Assembly: GCF_900547735.1 (NCBI RefSeq) | Contig: NZ_URHZ01000009.1 | Location: 29,861 to 93,860 of the forward strand | Length of the DNA: 64,000 nucleotides | From: an uncultured Clostridium sp. | GTDB taxonomy: Bacteria; Bacillota; Clostridia; Lachnospirales; Lachnospiraceae | Reading direction: 5' to 3' | Made by a program: the position numbers and the translations under genes | The notes under the pieces: model-generated | Told to the model about the DNA's origin: nothing | Database searches by the model: none | Seen by the model: the letters and a program-made list of their open reading frames with translations, nothing else | In this document: positions 1-8,139 of the stretch, in pieces | Layout of the letters: each line of letters opens with the position of its first letter | Position numbering within the stretch: the stretch's first letter is position 1

Positions 1-1
1 T

Positions 2-664
2 AAAAAACCGGTTGTCCGGCCCGAAGTTCTCCTACATGCGGCGTCCAACGGTTCCTCCGAAATGGCTACCTCCCTTGTCACGGGAATCGTGACCCTGATG
101 TTTAACTGGATCATGTTGAAATATGCCGGCGAGGACGGCGTTGCCGCGATTACAATTATCATGTACGTGCTGATGTTCGCCGGTTCCATTTATACGGGCT
201 ACGCCTATGGGGTTGCCCCGATGATCAGCTTTTATTACGGTGAAAAAAATCAACTGAAACTCAAGTCCCTGATCACGACGAGTTTAAAGATTATCGGCGC
301 TGTCTCGGTCTTAGCCATGGTGCTGTCAATCGCGGCCACAAGACCCCTGGTATCTGTTTTTGTCCGGCCGGATAACCCCGTCTTCGGACTCGCCGTCACA
401 GGCAATCGGATCTGTTCCCTGGCGCTGCTGTTTATCGGCTTCAATATCTTTGCCAGCAGCATGTTTACCGCGCTGTCGAACGGTTTTATCTCCGCCCTCC
501 TGGCGTTCACCCGCTCCTTTGTCTTCATGGTGGCCGCCATGCTCATCTTACCGGCCGTACTGGGAATCAACGGCGCCTGGCTGGCAAACCCGGCCGCGGA
601 GCTGATGGCGCTGTTCCTGTCCGCATTTATGTTTTTCCGGTACAAAAAACGGTACCGGTATTGA
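2..664 (+). CDS. MATE family efflux transporter, 3' part
   Basis: The gene enters from the left edge; the reading frame is open from base 2, so the Met at base 62 is internal. About 220 residues remain. The stretch NGSSEM near the visible start is typical of the second half of MATE multidrug/toxin antiporters, and at least five long hydrophobic helices follow, ending in the usual basic tail (YKKRYRY). The family exports cationic drugs or metabolites in exchange for Na+ or H+ across the cytoplasmic membrane. The real start lies outside the window. The gene ends just before a strong hairpin. Family call is firm; substrate cannot be inferred. Confidence 0.88.
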   Translation, partial: KKPVVRPEVLLHAASNGSSEMATSLVTGIVTLMFNWIMLKYAGEDGVAAITIIMYVLMFAGSIYTGYAYGVAPMISFYYGEKNQLKLKSLITTSLKIIGAVSVLAMVLSIAATRPLVSVFVRPDNPVFGLAVTGNRICSLALLFIGFNIFASSMFTALSNGFISALLAFTRSFVFMVAAMLILPAVLGINGAWLANPAAELMALFLSAFMFFRYKKRYRY

Positions 665-722
665 GCTTCTGCTGCCGCGGGATAACCGGAGTAACTGCAT
701 TATCTCCGGGAATACGGCAAAA

Positions 723-760
723 AACGGCAGGCATGTCCGTCATCCGGTATGCCTGCCGTT
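723..760. terminator. Bidirectional terminator hairpin
   Basis: Perfect 12-bp arms (AACGGCAGGCAT and ATGCCTGCCGTT) with a 14-nt loop lie between the MATE gene on the plus strand and the convergent DUF4180 gene on the minus strand. T-rich sequence follows on the plus side. Confidence 0.7.
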
Positions 761-774
761 CTTTACTGCTTTGT

Positions 775-1137
775 TTATTTTTTCAGTTTTTCGATCGCCT
801 CTTCTTTTGTCGCCGTGAAGAAGATATCTTTGCCACAATTGCTTTCGTATATAAAATCCTTCAGCGGCTTACTCGTATATTGGGAATAATCGCCGTAAAC
901 TGCAGCTTTCACATGGTAGTTGATAAATTTCTGAAGAATCTCACCTGCTATTCCCGTGCTGAGAATAAAAAAATCTTCTGCAAGTGCCTCTTTATTTATC
1001 ACGATTCGTTCCGCATCTGTCTCATACCTTACGCTCATGATAAAATCGAGCGCTGTCTGCGTGTCTGTGATTATTTTCTCATTGCTGGAAACAACTGCAA
1101 TGTTTGTTCCGTTTGCTTTTATAGTTTCGACGTTCAT
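775..1137 (-). CDS. DUF4180 domain protein
   Basis: A 120-residue soluble protein that I recognise as DUF4180 from the pattern of a central DFxxLSTGIAGEILQKF segment followed by GDYSQY..KPLKDFIYES and a C-terminal FFTATKEEAIEKL helix. This layout resembles STAS-like small alpha/beta folds, and the family has no established function. The ATG is preceded by GAGGAGG at good spacing. It stands alone, convergent with the MATE gene, with its own AT-rich promoter region at about 1140-1200. No odd features. Confidence 0.8.
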   Translation of the reverse strand: MNVETIKANGTNIAVVSSNEKIITDTQTALDFIMSVRYETDAERIVINKEALAEDFFILSTGIAGEILQKFINYHVKAAVYGDYSQYTSKPLKDFIYESNCGKDIFFTATKEEAIEKLKK

Positions 1138-1353
1138 TAGTTCCTCCTCATATTAGATTTGCAGTACAAATTTCTGTTAGTTTAAGACGATATCATAGTT
1201 AACGGGTTTTGTCAAATTTGAACATCCGCCGAAATCATCTCCCTATCTTCCAAAGAACGTTCTTGCAGTGCCTCCTTCCCGGCTTTATAATAGCAGTAAT
1301 GAATAATCACCATCTCACTGCCGAACCGCAGACCATATCAGGAGGACGCCTAC

Positions 1354-2259
1354 ATGGGAAAAATCTACCGTTTATATCAAATTGATTCTTTTACAACAAA
1401 ACGATTCACCGGAAATCCGGCGGGAGTCATCACGAATGCCGACGGGCTTACCCCTTCGGAAATGCAGCAGATCGCCCGGGAACTGAACAATTCGGAAACC
1501 GCATTCATTTTCACGGAAAACTGTGAAGACTGTGACATGCATGTCCGCTTTTTCACGCCGACAAGGGAGGTGCCGATCTGCGGCCACGCTACCATTGCGG
1601 CACATTATGCCAATGCGCTGGAAAAGAACATGCAGGGCCATAACCGGGTATTCCAGAAAACGGGAGCCGGAACGCTTCCCGTCGATATTTACCGTGAGAA
1701 TGACGATTACCGGATTGCCATGACCCAGGGAGAAATTAAGATAGAAGAACCGCTGTCCGCCGAGTATCAGGAACAGATTATGGCGGCGCTGGGGCTTACT
1801 ATGGATCAGCTTACCGAAGATGTCCCCATGGCAGTGGCATCAACCGGACATTCGAAATTGATGATACGGATCCGTGATCTGGAACGTCTCCACGGTTTGC
1901 AGCCGGATTTACCCGCGCTGGCACGTTTAAGCAGTGCAGTCGGATGTAACGGGTATTACGTTTTTACGCTCACCCCCAATGAAGATCCGATGGTGCACGG
2001 CCGAATGTTCTCCCCGGCAGGCGGCATCCCGGAAGATCCGGTAACCGGCAATGCCAATGGACCGCTCGGGGCCTATCTGGTGCATCTCGGGTTTGCCGAT
2101 GCGGCAAAAGACGAGTTTTCCTTTCACATTGTGCAGGGTGAGGCAATCGGAAGAACCGGAGGCATGGAAGTCAAGGTTTCCATATCGGACGGAAAACCGG
2201 TTCAGGTTCAGATCTTTGGACGCGCGGTTGTGGCGTTTTCAACGGAAGTGGAGATTTGA
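1354..2259 (+). CDS. PhzF family epimerase/isomerase
   Basis: A 301-residue protein of the diaminopimelate-epimerase fold PhzF family. Seen in the sequence: N-terminal FTGNPAGV loop, NNSETAF with the family's catalytic glutamate, TREVPICGHATIAAHYA, and the C-terminal SPAGGIPEDPVTGNANGPLG that forms the second half of the active site. Members catalyse hydrogen shifts or epimerisation; most, including this one, are not linked to phenazine genes. AGGAGG lies 8 nt before the ATG. The stop codon overlaps the start of the following acetyltransferase, so the two are co-transcribed. Substrate unknown. Confidence 0.92.
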   Translation: MGKIYRLYQIDSFTTKRFTGNPAGVITNADGLTPSEMQQIARELNNSETAFIFTENCEDCDMHVRFFTPTREVPICGHATIAAHYANALEKNMQGHNRVFQKTGAGTLPVDIYRENDDYRIAMTQGEIKIEEPLSAEYQEQIMAALGLTMDQLTEDVPMAVASTGHSKLMIRIRDLERLHGLQPDLPALARLSSAVGCNGYYVFTLTPNEDPMVHGRMFSPAGGIPEDPVTGNANGPLGAYLVHLGFADAAKDEFSFHIVQGEAIGRTGGMEVKVSISDGKPVQVQIFGRAVVAFSTEVEI

Positions 2260-2747
2260 TGACAGACTATACGATACGCAGGATGGAAGAAAATGAATAT
2301 CCGCTGTTGAATGATTTTTTATACGAAGCCATCTTCGTCCCCGACGGTGCAAAACCGCCGCCAAAGTCGGTAACCGCCTGTCCCGAATTGAAACTGTATG
2401 TTGAGCACTTTGGTGACTATGAAGACGACCTGGGATTCGTCGCAGAGATATCGGGAAAATCGGCTGGCTGCGTCTGGGTACGCATTATGGACGATTACGG
2501 CCACCTTGACGGCCGAGCCCCCTCTCTTGCCATCTCCCTGTACAGAGAATACCGGGGACTGGGAATCGGAACCGCCCTGATGAAAAGCATGCTTGGCTGC
2601 TTAAAGGAACACGGATATGAGCGAGTCTCACTGTCCGTACAAAAAGCAAATTATGCGGTAAAGATGTATCGGAACCTCGGGTTTGAAGCTGTAAGAGAAA
2701 ATGATGAAGAGTACATTATGGTACATAATTTGTCCGGCCTTTCATAA
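2259..2747 (+). CDS. GNAT family N-acetyltransferase
   Basis: About 162 residues. The acetyl-CoA binding motif is clear: YRGLGIGTALMKSML, followed by the usual VxKANYxAxxMYRxLGF strand-helix. The ATG at 2259 shares one base with the PhzF stop (TGATG), so translation is coupled; an in-frame TTG one codon earlier is a weaker choice. The family transfers acetyl groups to amines, and the acceptor here is unknown. It sits with PhzF in a two- or three-gene operon. Confidence 0.88.
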   Translation: MTDYTIRRMEENEYPLLNDFLYEAIFVPDGAKPPPKSVTACPELKLYVEHFGDYEDDLGFVAEISGKSAGCVWVRIMDDYGHLDGRAPSLAISLYREYRGLGIGTALMKSMLGCLKEHGYERVSLSVQKANYAVKMYRNLGFEAVRENDEEYIMVHNLSGLS

Positions 2748-2770
2748 GTGCAGGATCGAAAGGGGGTTAT

Positions 2771-2983
2771 ATGAGTAAATATAATTCTTTATGGGAATAT
2801 GTGAAAAAGACGGGAAACGAATCGTTTAAGTTAACCTTTGATGAGATTGAAAAGATTGCAGGCTTGCCGATAGACCATTCTTTTTTGAATTCCAAAAAGG
2901 AGTTAACCGGATACGGGTATGAAGTCGGCAAGATATCGATGAAGGAGCGGACGGTTGTTTTTAACAAATTGTTAAAAGAATAA
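2771..2983 (+). CDS. Small uncharacterised protein (DUF7662-like)
   Basis: A 70-residue protein with AAAGGGGG before its ATG, 23 bp after the acetyltransferase and before a strong terminator, so probably the last gene of the PhzF operon. The pattern LWEYVKKTGxxxxKLTFDEIEKIAGLPIDHSFLN resembles a small Firmicute family that I remember as DUF7662; this is unverified. It has no membrane segment or signal peptide. It could be a small nucleic-acid-binding or regulatory protein, but nothing in the sequence proves that. Confidence 0.7.
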   Translation: MSKYNSLWEYVKKTGNESFKLTFDEIEKIAGLPIDHSFLNSKKELTGYGYEVGKISMKERTVVFNKLLKE

Positions 2984-3013
2984 CGGCTCGTGACAGTTGC
3001 CATAAGATCAATT

Positions 3014-3055
3014 GAGAGCCGTGAAGGCTGCTGAACGAACGGCTTCACGGCTCTC
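3014..3055 (+). terminator. Rho-independent terminator of the PhzF operon
   Basis: Perfect 13-bp arms, GAGAGCCGTGAAG and CTTCACGGCTCTC, with a 16-nt loop are followed by a T-rich run. It ends the plus-strand PhzF-GNAT-small protein transcript and separates it from the minus-strand DUF4143 remnant. Confidence 0.78.
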
Positions 3056-3092
3056 TGTTTCCTATTTTCCTATTTTTATTTCAATTTTCCTT

Positions 3093-3689
3093 TTAGTATT
3101 CACCACTTAGTAGGAAATCAGCAACATGCATGGTTTTGATTCCCTCATAATTGCCGCCTGCAAATACGTCTGTACGCAGTACATACTTAGGATAGTTATC
3201 CCGAATATCAAGTAGTCGGCCGTATTCGCGCTTTTCGGTTTCAAGGGAACCGATTTCCTGGGTCACTTGAATGTACAGCTTGTTTTCCTGCTTAACGGCA
3301 ATGAAATCTATTTCGGCGCTATCCATTTTTCCAACATATACTTCATATCCGCGGCGCAACAGTTCCAGATAAATAATATTTTCCAGCATGGCCGCTGCAC
3401 TGTCCGCAGAATAGCCCAGTACGCTGTAACGCAGCGCGGGATCAGCCAGATAGAATTTTTCCTGTGTTTTCAAAATTTCCTTGTCCTGTACATCGAAGCG
3501 GGAACAGCGGTGGAGGATATAGGCGTTTTCCAGCTTGTTTAGGTAGCTATAAACCGTTTCGTTATCAATAGCCCGATTTTCGCTTTTCAGATATTTAGAA
3601 ATGGAAGCAGCGGAGAATGTCCGCCCAACATTGTCAAAAGCGAACTTCACAATACGCTCCAGCTGATCCACTTTCATTAAGTGCATCAA
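3093..3689 (-). pseudogene. C-terminal remnant of a DUF4143 AAA ATPase
   Basis: About 198 residues match the C-terminal half of the archaeal/bacterial AAA_14-DUF4143 ATPases: VGRTFSAASISKYLKSE (winged helix), ILKTQEKFYLADPALRY, ENIIYLELLRRGYEVYVGK and the nuclease-like EIDFIA segment. Complete members are about 400 residues and start with a Walker-A ATPase domain, which is absent; upstream sequence is AT-rich and non-coding. There is no convincing ribosome site at the first Met. I call it a 5'-truncated relic. It lies next to a toxin-antitoxin pair, in a region that looks like insertion debris. Confidence 0.72.
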
Positions 3690-3753
3690 ATAAAAGTCTA
3701 TCGTCCATCTTAATTTCCTAAAATTCTACTTTCTCAATCCTACAAATTCAAAT

Positions 3754-4056
3754 CTATCGAAACAATATGCTCGTTATATCCTGGTATCTATAAATCACAC
3801 GATATAACTCTACATAGTCATTTTTGACAAGATAGAGGGTAATGTAGTTCCCATGAACCAGGTATTTATAATTTGTCTTGAAACTCACTCTCTTTGACAA
3901 ATCTGCTCCTATTGCTGGAAACTGCTGTAAGTTTTCAAAACTCTTATAAATTTCGTCTACCGTCTTTCTGGCTGCTTCTGCATTATCCTCTGCAATATAA
4001 TCTTTAATTACCTTTAGATCAGTTACTACGAGAGGGTTAATCCTTAACTTCATCAA
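3754..4056 (-). CDS. ParE/RelE-type toxin
   Basis: A 100-residue type II toxin of the RelE/ParE superfamily: N-terminal IxPLVVTDLKxIKDYIAEDN helix, FPxxGADLSKRVSF, and the C-terminal YRVIYRYQDITSILF strand. Family members inhibit translation or DNA gyrase until neutralised by their antitoxin. The TTG at 4056 sits 8 nt after a GGAGG located inside the end of the antitoxin gene; ATG at 4053 is the alternative. It follows the antitoxin with a 3-nt gap, the classical order for such modules. Confidence 0.87.
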   Translation of the reverse strand: MMKLRINPLVVTDLKVIKDYIAEDNAEAARKTVDEIYKSFENLQQFPAIGADLSKRVSFKTNYKYLVHGNYITLYLVKNDYVELYRVIYRYQDITSILFR

Positions 4057-4059
4057 GTG

Positions 4060-4308
4060 TTATTCCTCCATAGCTGATTTCAATTCATCAAGGCTCAACC
4101 ACCTTGTCCCATCTGCAACAGCCTCTTCCGCTTCCTGCAGCTTAGCCAACAATTTTTTCTCTGCTCTGTCCTTCTCGTAGTCCTCAATATCAAGCACTAC
4201 AAATCTTCCTCTGCCATTCTTGGTTAAAAAAACCGGTTCTCCGACTTGGCAATTTTTGAGAACTTCATTATAATTTCTCAAATCAGATACTGGTAAAATA
4301 CTAGACAT
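4060..4308 (-). CDS. Phd/YefM-type antitoxin
   Basis: An 82-residue protein with the Phd/YefM DNA-binding N-terminus (LPVSDLRNYNEVLKNCQVGEPVFLTKNGRGRFVVLDIEDYE) and an acidic, flexible C-terminal tail (AEEAVADGTRW...KSAMEE) that would wrap the toxin. AAGGAG lies 7 nt before the ATG. With the downstream toxin it forms a self-contained type II module that is expected to repress its own promoter. An unusually perfect inverted repeat lies 55 bp upstream at 4364-4403. Confidence 0.87.
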   Translation of the reverse strand: MSSILPVSDLRNYNEVLKNCQVGEPVFLTKNGRGRFVVLDIEDYEKDRAEKKLLAKLQEAEEAVADGTRWLSLDELKSAMEE

Positions 4309-4363
4309 ATAATCAACTCCTTCTCTGATAATAGTGTTTCTGTTTACATCTTTATTATATGCA

Positions 4364-4403
4364 AAAGTGCTGTAAAATTCAACTTAAAATTTTACAGCAC
4401 TTT
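4364..4403. repeat. Perfect 16-bp inverted repeat upstream of the TA module
   Basis: Arms AAAGTGCTGTAAAATT and AATTTTACAGCACTTT are exactly complementary with an 8-nt spacer. It could be an operator of the antitoxin or the foot of a transcript from the guaA-paralogue side. No T-run strong enough for a certain terminator call. Confidence 0.6.
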
Positions 4404-4517
4404 CAATTTATTCTGGTTGTTTTATCGTTCTTATCTCAACTAACTTTGTTAACACTAACTCTTATCTCCGATGGTACAGAACCAGCTCCAGAGGATATAT
4501 TAAAATAGAATCAGAAC

Positions 4518-4566
4518 AAAAAAATAATCGCTACAGACCTTATAAATATTGGTTTGTAGCGATTTT
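4518..4566 (-). terminator. Terminator of the GMP synthase paralogue
   Basis: On the minus strand, AATCGCTACAAACC pairs with GGTCTGTAGCGATT (one G-U) and is followed by a run of seven T's. It starts 8 bp after the stop codon of the gene. Confidence 0.75.
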
Positions 4567-4571
4567 ACTAT

Positions 4572-5864
4572 CTATTCGAATTCGATCGTTGCCGGCGGCT
4601 TCGGGGACATGTCGTAACATACCCGGTTCACATTCTCCACCTCGGCCAGGATCCTCTCCGTAATCTTCTGGAGCACATCCCAGTCCACGCGCTCGATCGT
4701 TGCGCTCATGGCGTCAATTGTGTTGATGGCACGAAGGATAACCATATATTCAAAGCTTCTGGCATTGTGTTTTACGCCGACGGATTTGAAATCAGGAACT
4801 ACGGTAAAATACTGCCATACCTTCTTGTCCAGCCCCGCCTTCTCAAATTCTTCCCTTAAGATGGCATCCGACTCTCTCACCGCCTCCAGACGGTCGCGCG
4901 TGATGGCTCCCAGACAGCGGACTCCGAGTCCCGGTCCCGGGAACGGCTGGCGGTAAACCATACCGGCAGGAAGTCCCAGTTCCACGCCGCAGGCGCGCAC
5001 TTCGTCTTTAAATAACTGTTTTAACGGTTCCACCAGTTCAAATTTCAAATCTTCCGGAAGGCCGCCCACGTTGTGATGGGATTTTACCATCTTGGCCGTC
5101 TTTGTTCCGCTCTCGATGATGTCGGGATAAATTGTTCCCTGACCCAGGAAATCAATTCCCTCAAGTTTTCTTGCTTCTTCCTCAAATACACGGATAAATT
5201 CTCCGCCGATAATCTTTCTCTTCTGCTCCGGATCCGAAACATTCTCTAATTTTCCTAAGAAACGCTCCGTCGCATCGACGTAGATTAAGTTCGCATGAAG
5301 CTGGTCCCTGAAAATTTCAATAACGCTCTCGGACTCATTTTTACGCATCAGCCCGTGGTTGACATGGACACATACAAGCTGCTGTCCGATTGCCTTGATC
5401 AGCAGGGCGGCTACAACGGAGGAATCTACTCCGCCTGAAAGAGCGAGAAGGACCTTTCTGTCACCAACCTGTTTTCTGATTAATTCCACCTGATCTTCGA
5501 TGAAATTTTTCATATTCCAGTTCGGCTCTGCCTTGCATGCTTCAAACACAAATGTTCTCAGCACTTCTTCCGACGGGAGTTCTGAAAGCTGCTGTTCACA
5601 TTTCGCGGTCGGATGATCGATTGACATTACGGGATATCCACAGTTGTAAATCTCCGGGCCGACGTCTACGGCCGCACCGTCCACGACGCGGTTTTCTCCG
5701 CCGTTCAAAATAATTCCCTTTACATTCTGCAGTGCCTTTAATTCGGCCACGGTGATATCGTGGGGATGAATCTCACTGTAAACTCCCATGTCGCGGATCT
5801 GACGGGCAATTACCGTGTTCTCCGTGCTGCCCAAATCCAGAATAACAATCATGTCCTGTTTCAT
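4572..5864 (-). CDS. GMP synthase paralogue with degenerate glutaminase domain
   Basis: A 430-residue protein, about 85 residues shorter than standard GuaA. Residues ~1-110 follow the start of the class I amidotransferase domain but lack the GICYG nucleophile-cysteine loop (here VMSIDHPT) and the later His/Glu block. The ATP-pyrophosphatase domain is intact: LSGGVDSSVVAALL, VHVNHGLMRKNE, DPEQKRKIIGGEFIRVFEEEA, QGTIYPDIIESG, KSHHNVGGLPE, and the dimerisation end KPPATIEFE. It should adenylate XMP and aminate it with free ammonia, or with another donor. A complete guaA is present at 53.3 kb. AAAGGAG precedes the ATG. Confidence 0.88.
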   Translation of the reverse strand: MKQDMIVILDLGSTENTVIARQIRDMGVYSEIHPHDITVAELKALQNVKGIILNGGENRVVDGAAVDVGPEIYNCGYPVMSIDHPTAKCEQQLSELPSEEVLRTFVFEACKAEPNWNMKNFIEDQVELIRKQVGDRKVLLALSGGVDSSVVAALLIKAIGQQLVCVHVNHGLMRKNESESVIEIFRDQLHANLIYVDATERFLGKLENVSDPEQKRKIIGGEFIRVFEEEARKLEGIDFLGQGTIYPDIIESGTKTAKMVKSHHNVGGLPEDLKFELVEPLKQLFKDEVRACGVELGLPAGMVYRQPFPGPGLGVRCLGAITRDRLEAVRESDAILREEFEKAGLDKKVWQYFTVVPDFKSVGVKHNARSFEYMVILRAINTIDAMSATIERVDWDVLQKITERILAEVENVNRVCYDMSPKPPATIEFE

Positions 5865-5986
5865 GATTTCGTCTCCTTTGTATGCTTAATTTTTTATTTC
5901 ACAAATTTCCTGTTTTTTCATTATAACTGATAATGGCTGAATAGGGAACTTTTTTCCTTCATTTTCTTAAGTTACCGCTCATATTC

Positions 5987-6439
5987 TCAGTGTAATTCTT
6001 CAATTGCCTTATCTAAAAAGACCTCTCCGTCCAGATGTTCCAGCTCATGGCAGTAGCATTTTGCCATCTCCCCTTCTCCGGTCACGATGATCTCCATGCC
6101 GTTTTCGTCCAGGGCCTGAACCGTTACTTTCTGCGGGCGGATCGTCTTTGCAAATCGGCCGGGGAAGCTGAGGCAGCCCTCAATACACTCCTGCACCCCG
6201 CTTCTGCCGATTATTTTCGGGTTGACCAGCTTCAGGCATACATCGCAGTAATCAATGACAACCAGCCGTTTCAAGATCCCTACCTGGTTGGCCGCCATGG
6301 CCGCCGCATTTTCCGTATGATGCAGCGTATTCATCATATCATCCAGCAGCTCCCTGATTTTATCATCCACTGCCTTGACCTCTTTGCACCTTTTCCTCAA
6401 TATTTCATCATCATTCTTCCGAATCTGCCTGATCGCCAT
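5987..6439 (-). CDS. def: Peptide deformylase
   Basis: About 150 residues. Removes the formyl group from the N-terminal methionine of nascent proteins; metal-dependent. Motif II EGCLSFPG and motif III HELEH, which supply the metal ligands, are intact. Motif I reads AAAMAANQVG instead of GxGLAAxQ, a departure also seen in atypical clostridial type-III-like deformylases. I place the start at MAIRQIRK because a good AGGGAGA lies before it; a longer frame would run far into the regulator gene. It overlaps the upstream XRE gene by about 29 bp, so the two are transcribed together. Confidence 0.9.
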   Translation of the reverse strand: MAIRQIRKNDDEILRKRCKEVKAVDDKIRELLDDMMNTLHHTENAAAMAANQVGILKRLVVIDYCDVCLKLVNPKIIGRSGVQECIEGCLSFPGRFAKTIRPQKVTVQALDENGMEIIVTGEGEMAKCYCHELEHLDGEVFLDKAIEELH

Positions 6440-6674
6440 GGTTCTCCCTTCTGCTGCAGTCGGCTCTTGATTTTTTCCGGCTTTCCGCAAATAAAAATAC
6501 CTCTTCAACGGAACAGCCGAACACCTGCGCTATGCCATAGGCAAGCCAGATCGACGGTTCGAATTTTTCTGTCTCTATTGCATTGATTGCCTGTCTTGAG
6601 GTTCCGACCATCTCCCCAAGCTGCTCCTGGGTTATGCCTTTTTTCTCCCTCAATTCCCTGATTCTGTTTTTCAC
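6411..6674 (-). CDS. XRE-family helix-turn-helix regulator
   Basis: An 87-residue protein almost entirely made of a Cro/C1 HTH: IRELREKKGITQEQLGEMVGTSRQAINAIETEKFEPS, the YozG/YgzD-like short type. It starts with GTG, 6 nt after TAGGAGG. The 3' end overlaps the deformylase gene in another frame, so translation is probably coupled. It likely controls its own operon; direct repeats of TGTAA...TTACA in the AT-rich upstream region (6690-6760) are candidate sites. Confidence 0.87.
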   Translation of the reverse strand: MKNRIRELREKKGITQEQLGEMVGTSRQAINAIETEKFEPSIWLAYGIAQVFGCSVEEVFLFAESRKKSRADCSRRENHGDQADSEE

Positions 6675-6854
6675 TGCTGTCCTCCTATGTAATGTTTACC
6701 TTACATATACTGCTTACAGTATAAAAGCTGTTCAATGTAATGTCAACCTTACTTTTAACTATAATTCTTTTATTGTTTTTTACCGTTTCTCTACGTCTCT
6801 AAGCGTGTTATTGTATGCAATGCATCCGATTTCCGGCTGAAGTGTAAACCATAA

Positions 6855-6984
6855 CTTTTTTTCTGTTCCCGTTCGTTTCGTGCCGCAACCCTCGGGTTTG
6901 ACCCAAGGGGGCCCACTGTCTGTGACATTCGCTACGCTTCACTCACAAAAAACACCTCGCGGAATACTACCTGTGGACAGTAAC
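6855..6984 (-). repeat. TIR-element family 1, decayed copy
   Basis: The right part (6885-6984) matches the family seen at 42.2, 55.0 and 60.6 kb: CCGCAACCCTCGGGTTT, CACAAAAAACACCTCGCGG, and an end CTGTGGACAGTAAC close to the consensus TGTGAACAGTAAC. The left part is eroded, and a second eroded fragment of the opposite end appears at about 6799-6851. Together with the promoter at 7023 it fills the 421-bp gap between the XRE and DUF1848 genes. Confidence 0.7.
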
Positions 6985-7022
6985 TGATCTTTCTGCCAAA
7001 TCTACTTTGTAGTATTTTTCTC

Positions 7023-7071
7023 TTGCAATCTTCAGTGACATGGGCTATAATGCAATCAGAACATTTGTTCG
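7023..7071 (+). promoter_or_regulatory. Sigma-A promoter with LexA-like box
   Basis: TTGCAA (7023-7028), 17-bp spacer, TATAAT (7046-7051). The start-point region carries AGAACATTTGTTCG at 7058-7071, one or two mismatches from the Gram-positive LexA/DinR consensus CGAAC-RNRY-GTTYG. The position would let LexA block the promoter of the DUF1848 gene. Confidence 0.62.
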
Positions 7072-7095
7072 ATATTATTTTTAAGGAGGGCTGCC

Positions 7096-8046
7096 ATGAT
7101 AATCAGCGCCAGCAGAAGAACCGATATTCCTGCCTTTTTTTCCGGCTGGTTTATGAATCGGCTCAGAGAGCAATACGCCCTTGTACAGAATCCGTTTAAT
7201 TCTCACCAGATAAGCAAAGTCAGCTTAAGTCCCGACGTTGTCGACTGCATTGTGTTCTGGAGCAAAAACCCTAAACCGATGATTCACAGATTACAGGAAC
7301 TGCAGGACTACATGTACTATTTCCAATATACTCTGAATGCGTACGGAGAGGCTCTTGAAAAGAATCTTCCTCCCGTTTCCGAACGCATTTCTACCTTCCA
7401 TACCCTCTCCCAGCTCATTGGAAAGCGGCGGGTAATCTGGCGCTATGATCCCATTATTCTTAATGAAACGTATACGTTCTCATGGCACCTGGACCGTTTT
7501 GCCTCCCTGGCCGGTGCATTGCAGGGCTGTACGGAAAGGTGCGTCATCAGCTTTATAGACCTCTACTCTTCCATTGCCGGTCCGGCAAAGAAGTACGGCA
7601 TCCGGGAACTTCCGGACAGCGCAGTTTCGGAACTTGCAAAGGAGTTATCCTCCATTGCCCGCTCCTTTGGCATGATTATGGAAACATGTTCGGAAAAGAT
7701 CGATTTATCTTCCTGCAGCATCGCCCATGGCTGCTGCATCGACGGCCGTTTGATTTCAAGCCTTCTGGGCTGTTCCCTCAACGTGGAGAAGGATAAGAAC
7801 CAGCGTCCCGAATGCGGCTGTGCCGCGAGTATTGACCTGGGTCTCTACAATACATGCCGAAACGGCTGTATTTACTGCTATGCCAATCACAGCAGCCAAA
7901 CCCTGGAAAAACGCGGCCGGATGTACGACGAGCATTCCCCTCTGCTCTGCGGCCGCCTCACGGAACTTGATAAGGTAACGGAACGGAAGGTAAAGAGCCT
8001 GCAAAACAGACAACTTGATCTGTTTTCCAGACTCCCTCCCGATTGA
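7096..8046 (+). CDS. DUF1848 family protein, radical-SAM-like
   Basis: A 316-residue DUF1848 member. N-terminal IISASRRTDIPAFFSGWFMNR and VFWSKNPKPM are family hallmarks. Near residue 254 there is CRNGCIYC, i.e. CxxxCxxC, the [4Fe-4S] cluster motif of radical-SAM enzymes, preceded by more cysteines (CGCAASIDLG). Remote kinship with spore photoproduct lyase is often noted for the family, so a DNA-lesion role is possible. The LexA-like box in its promoter fits that idea but does not prove it. AAGGAGG precedes the ATG. Confidence 0.88.
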   Translation: MIISASRRTDIPAFFSGWFMNRLREQYALVQNPFNSHQISKVSLSPDVVDCIVFWSKNPKPMIHRLQELQDYMYYFQYTLNAYGEALEKNLPPVSERISTFHTLSQLIGKRRVIWRYDPIILNETYTFSWHLDRFASLAGALQGCTERCVISFIDLYSSIAGPAKKYGIRELPDSAVSELAKELSSIARSFGMIMETCSEKIDLSSCSIAHGCCIDGRLISSLLGCSLNVEKDKNQRPECGCAASIDLGLYNTCRNGCIYCYANHSSQTLEKRGRMYDEHSPLLCGRLTELDKVTERKVKSLQNRQLDLFSRLPPD

Positions 8047-8139
8047 AGATAAACTGATTGAAAAGATGAGTCAATATGTGCCGGCAAAGCGTACCGGAGT
8101 AACCTGACCAACGCCTCTATGCCATAACAATCGATGGTT

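Noticed and set aside
5865..5986. Purine riboswitch before the GMP synthase paralogue
   Set aside because: The conserved purine-riboswitch core (TATA...GATATGG...GTTTCTACC) is not present here or before guaA at 54.9 kb.
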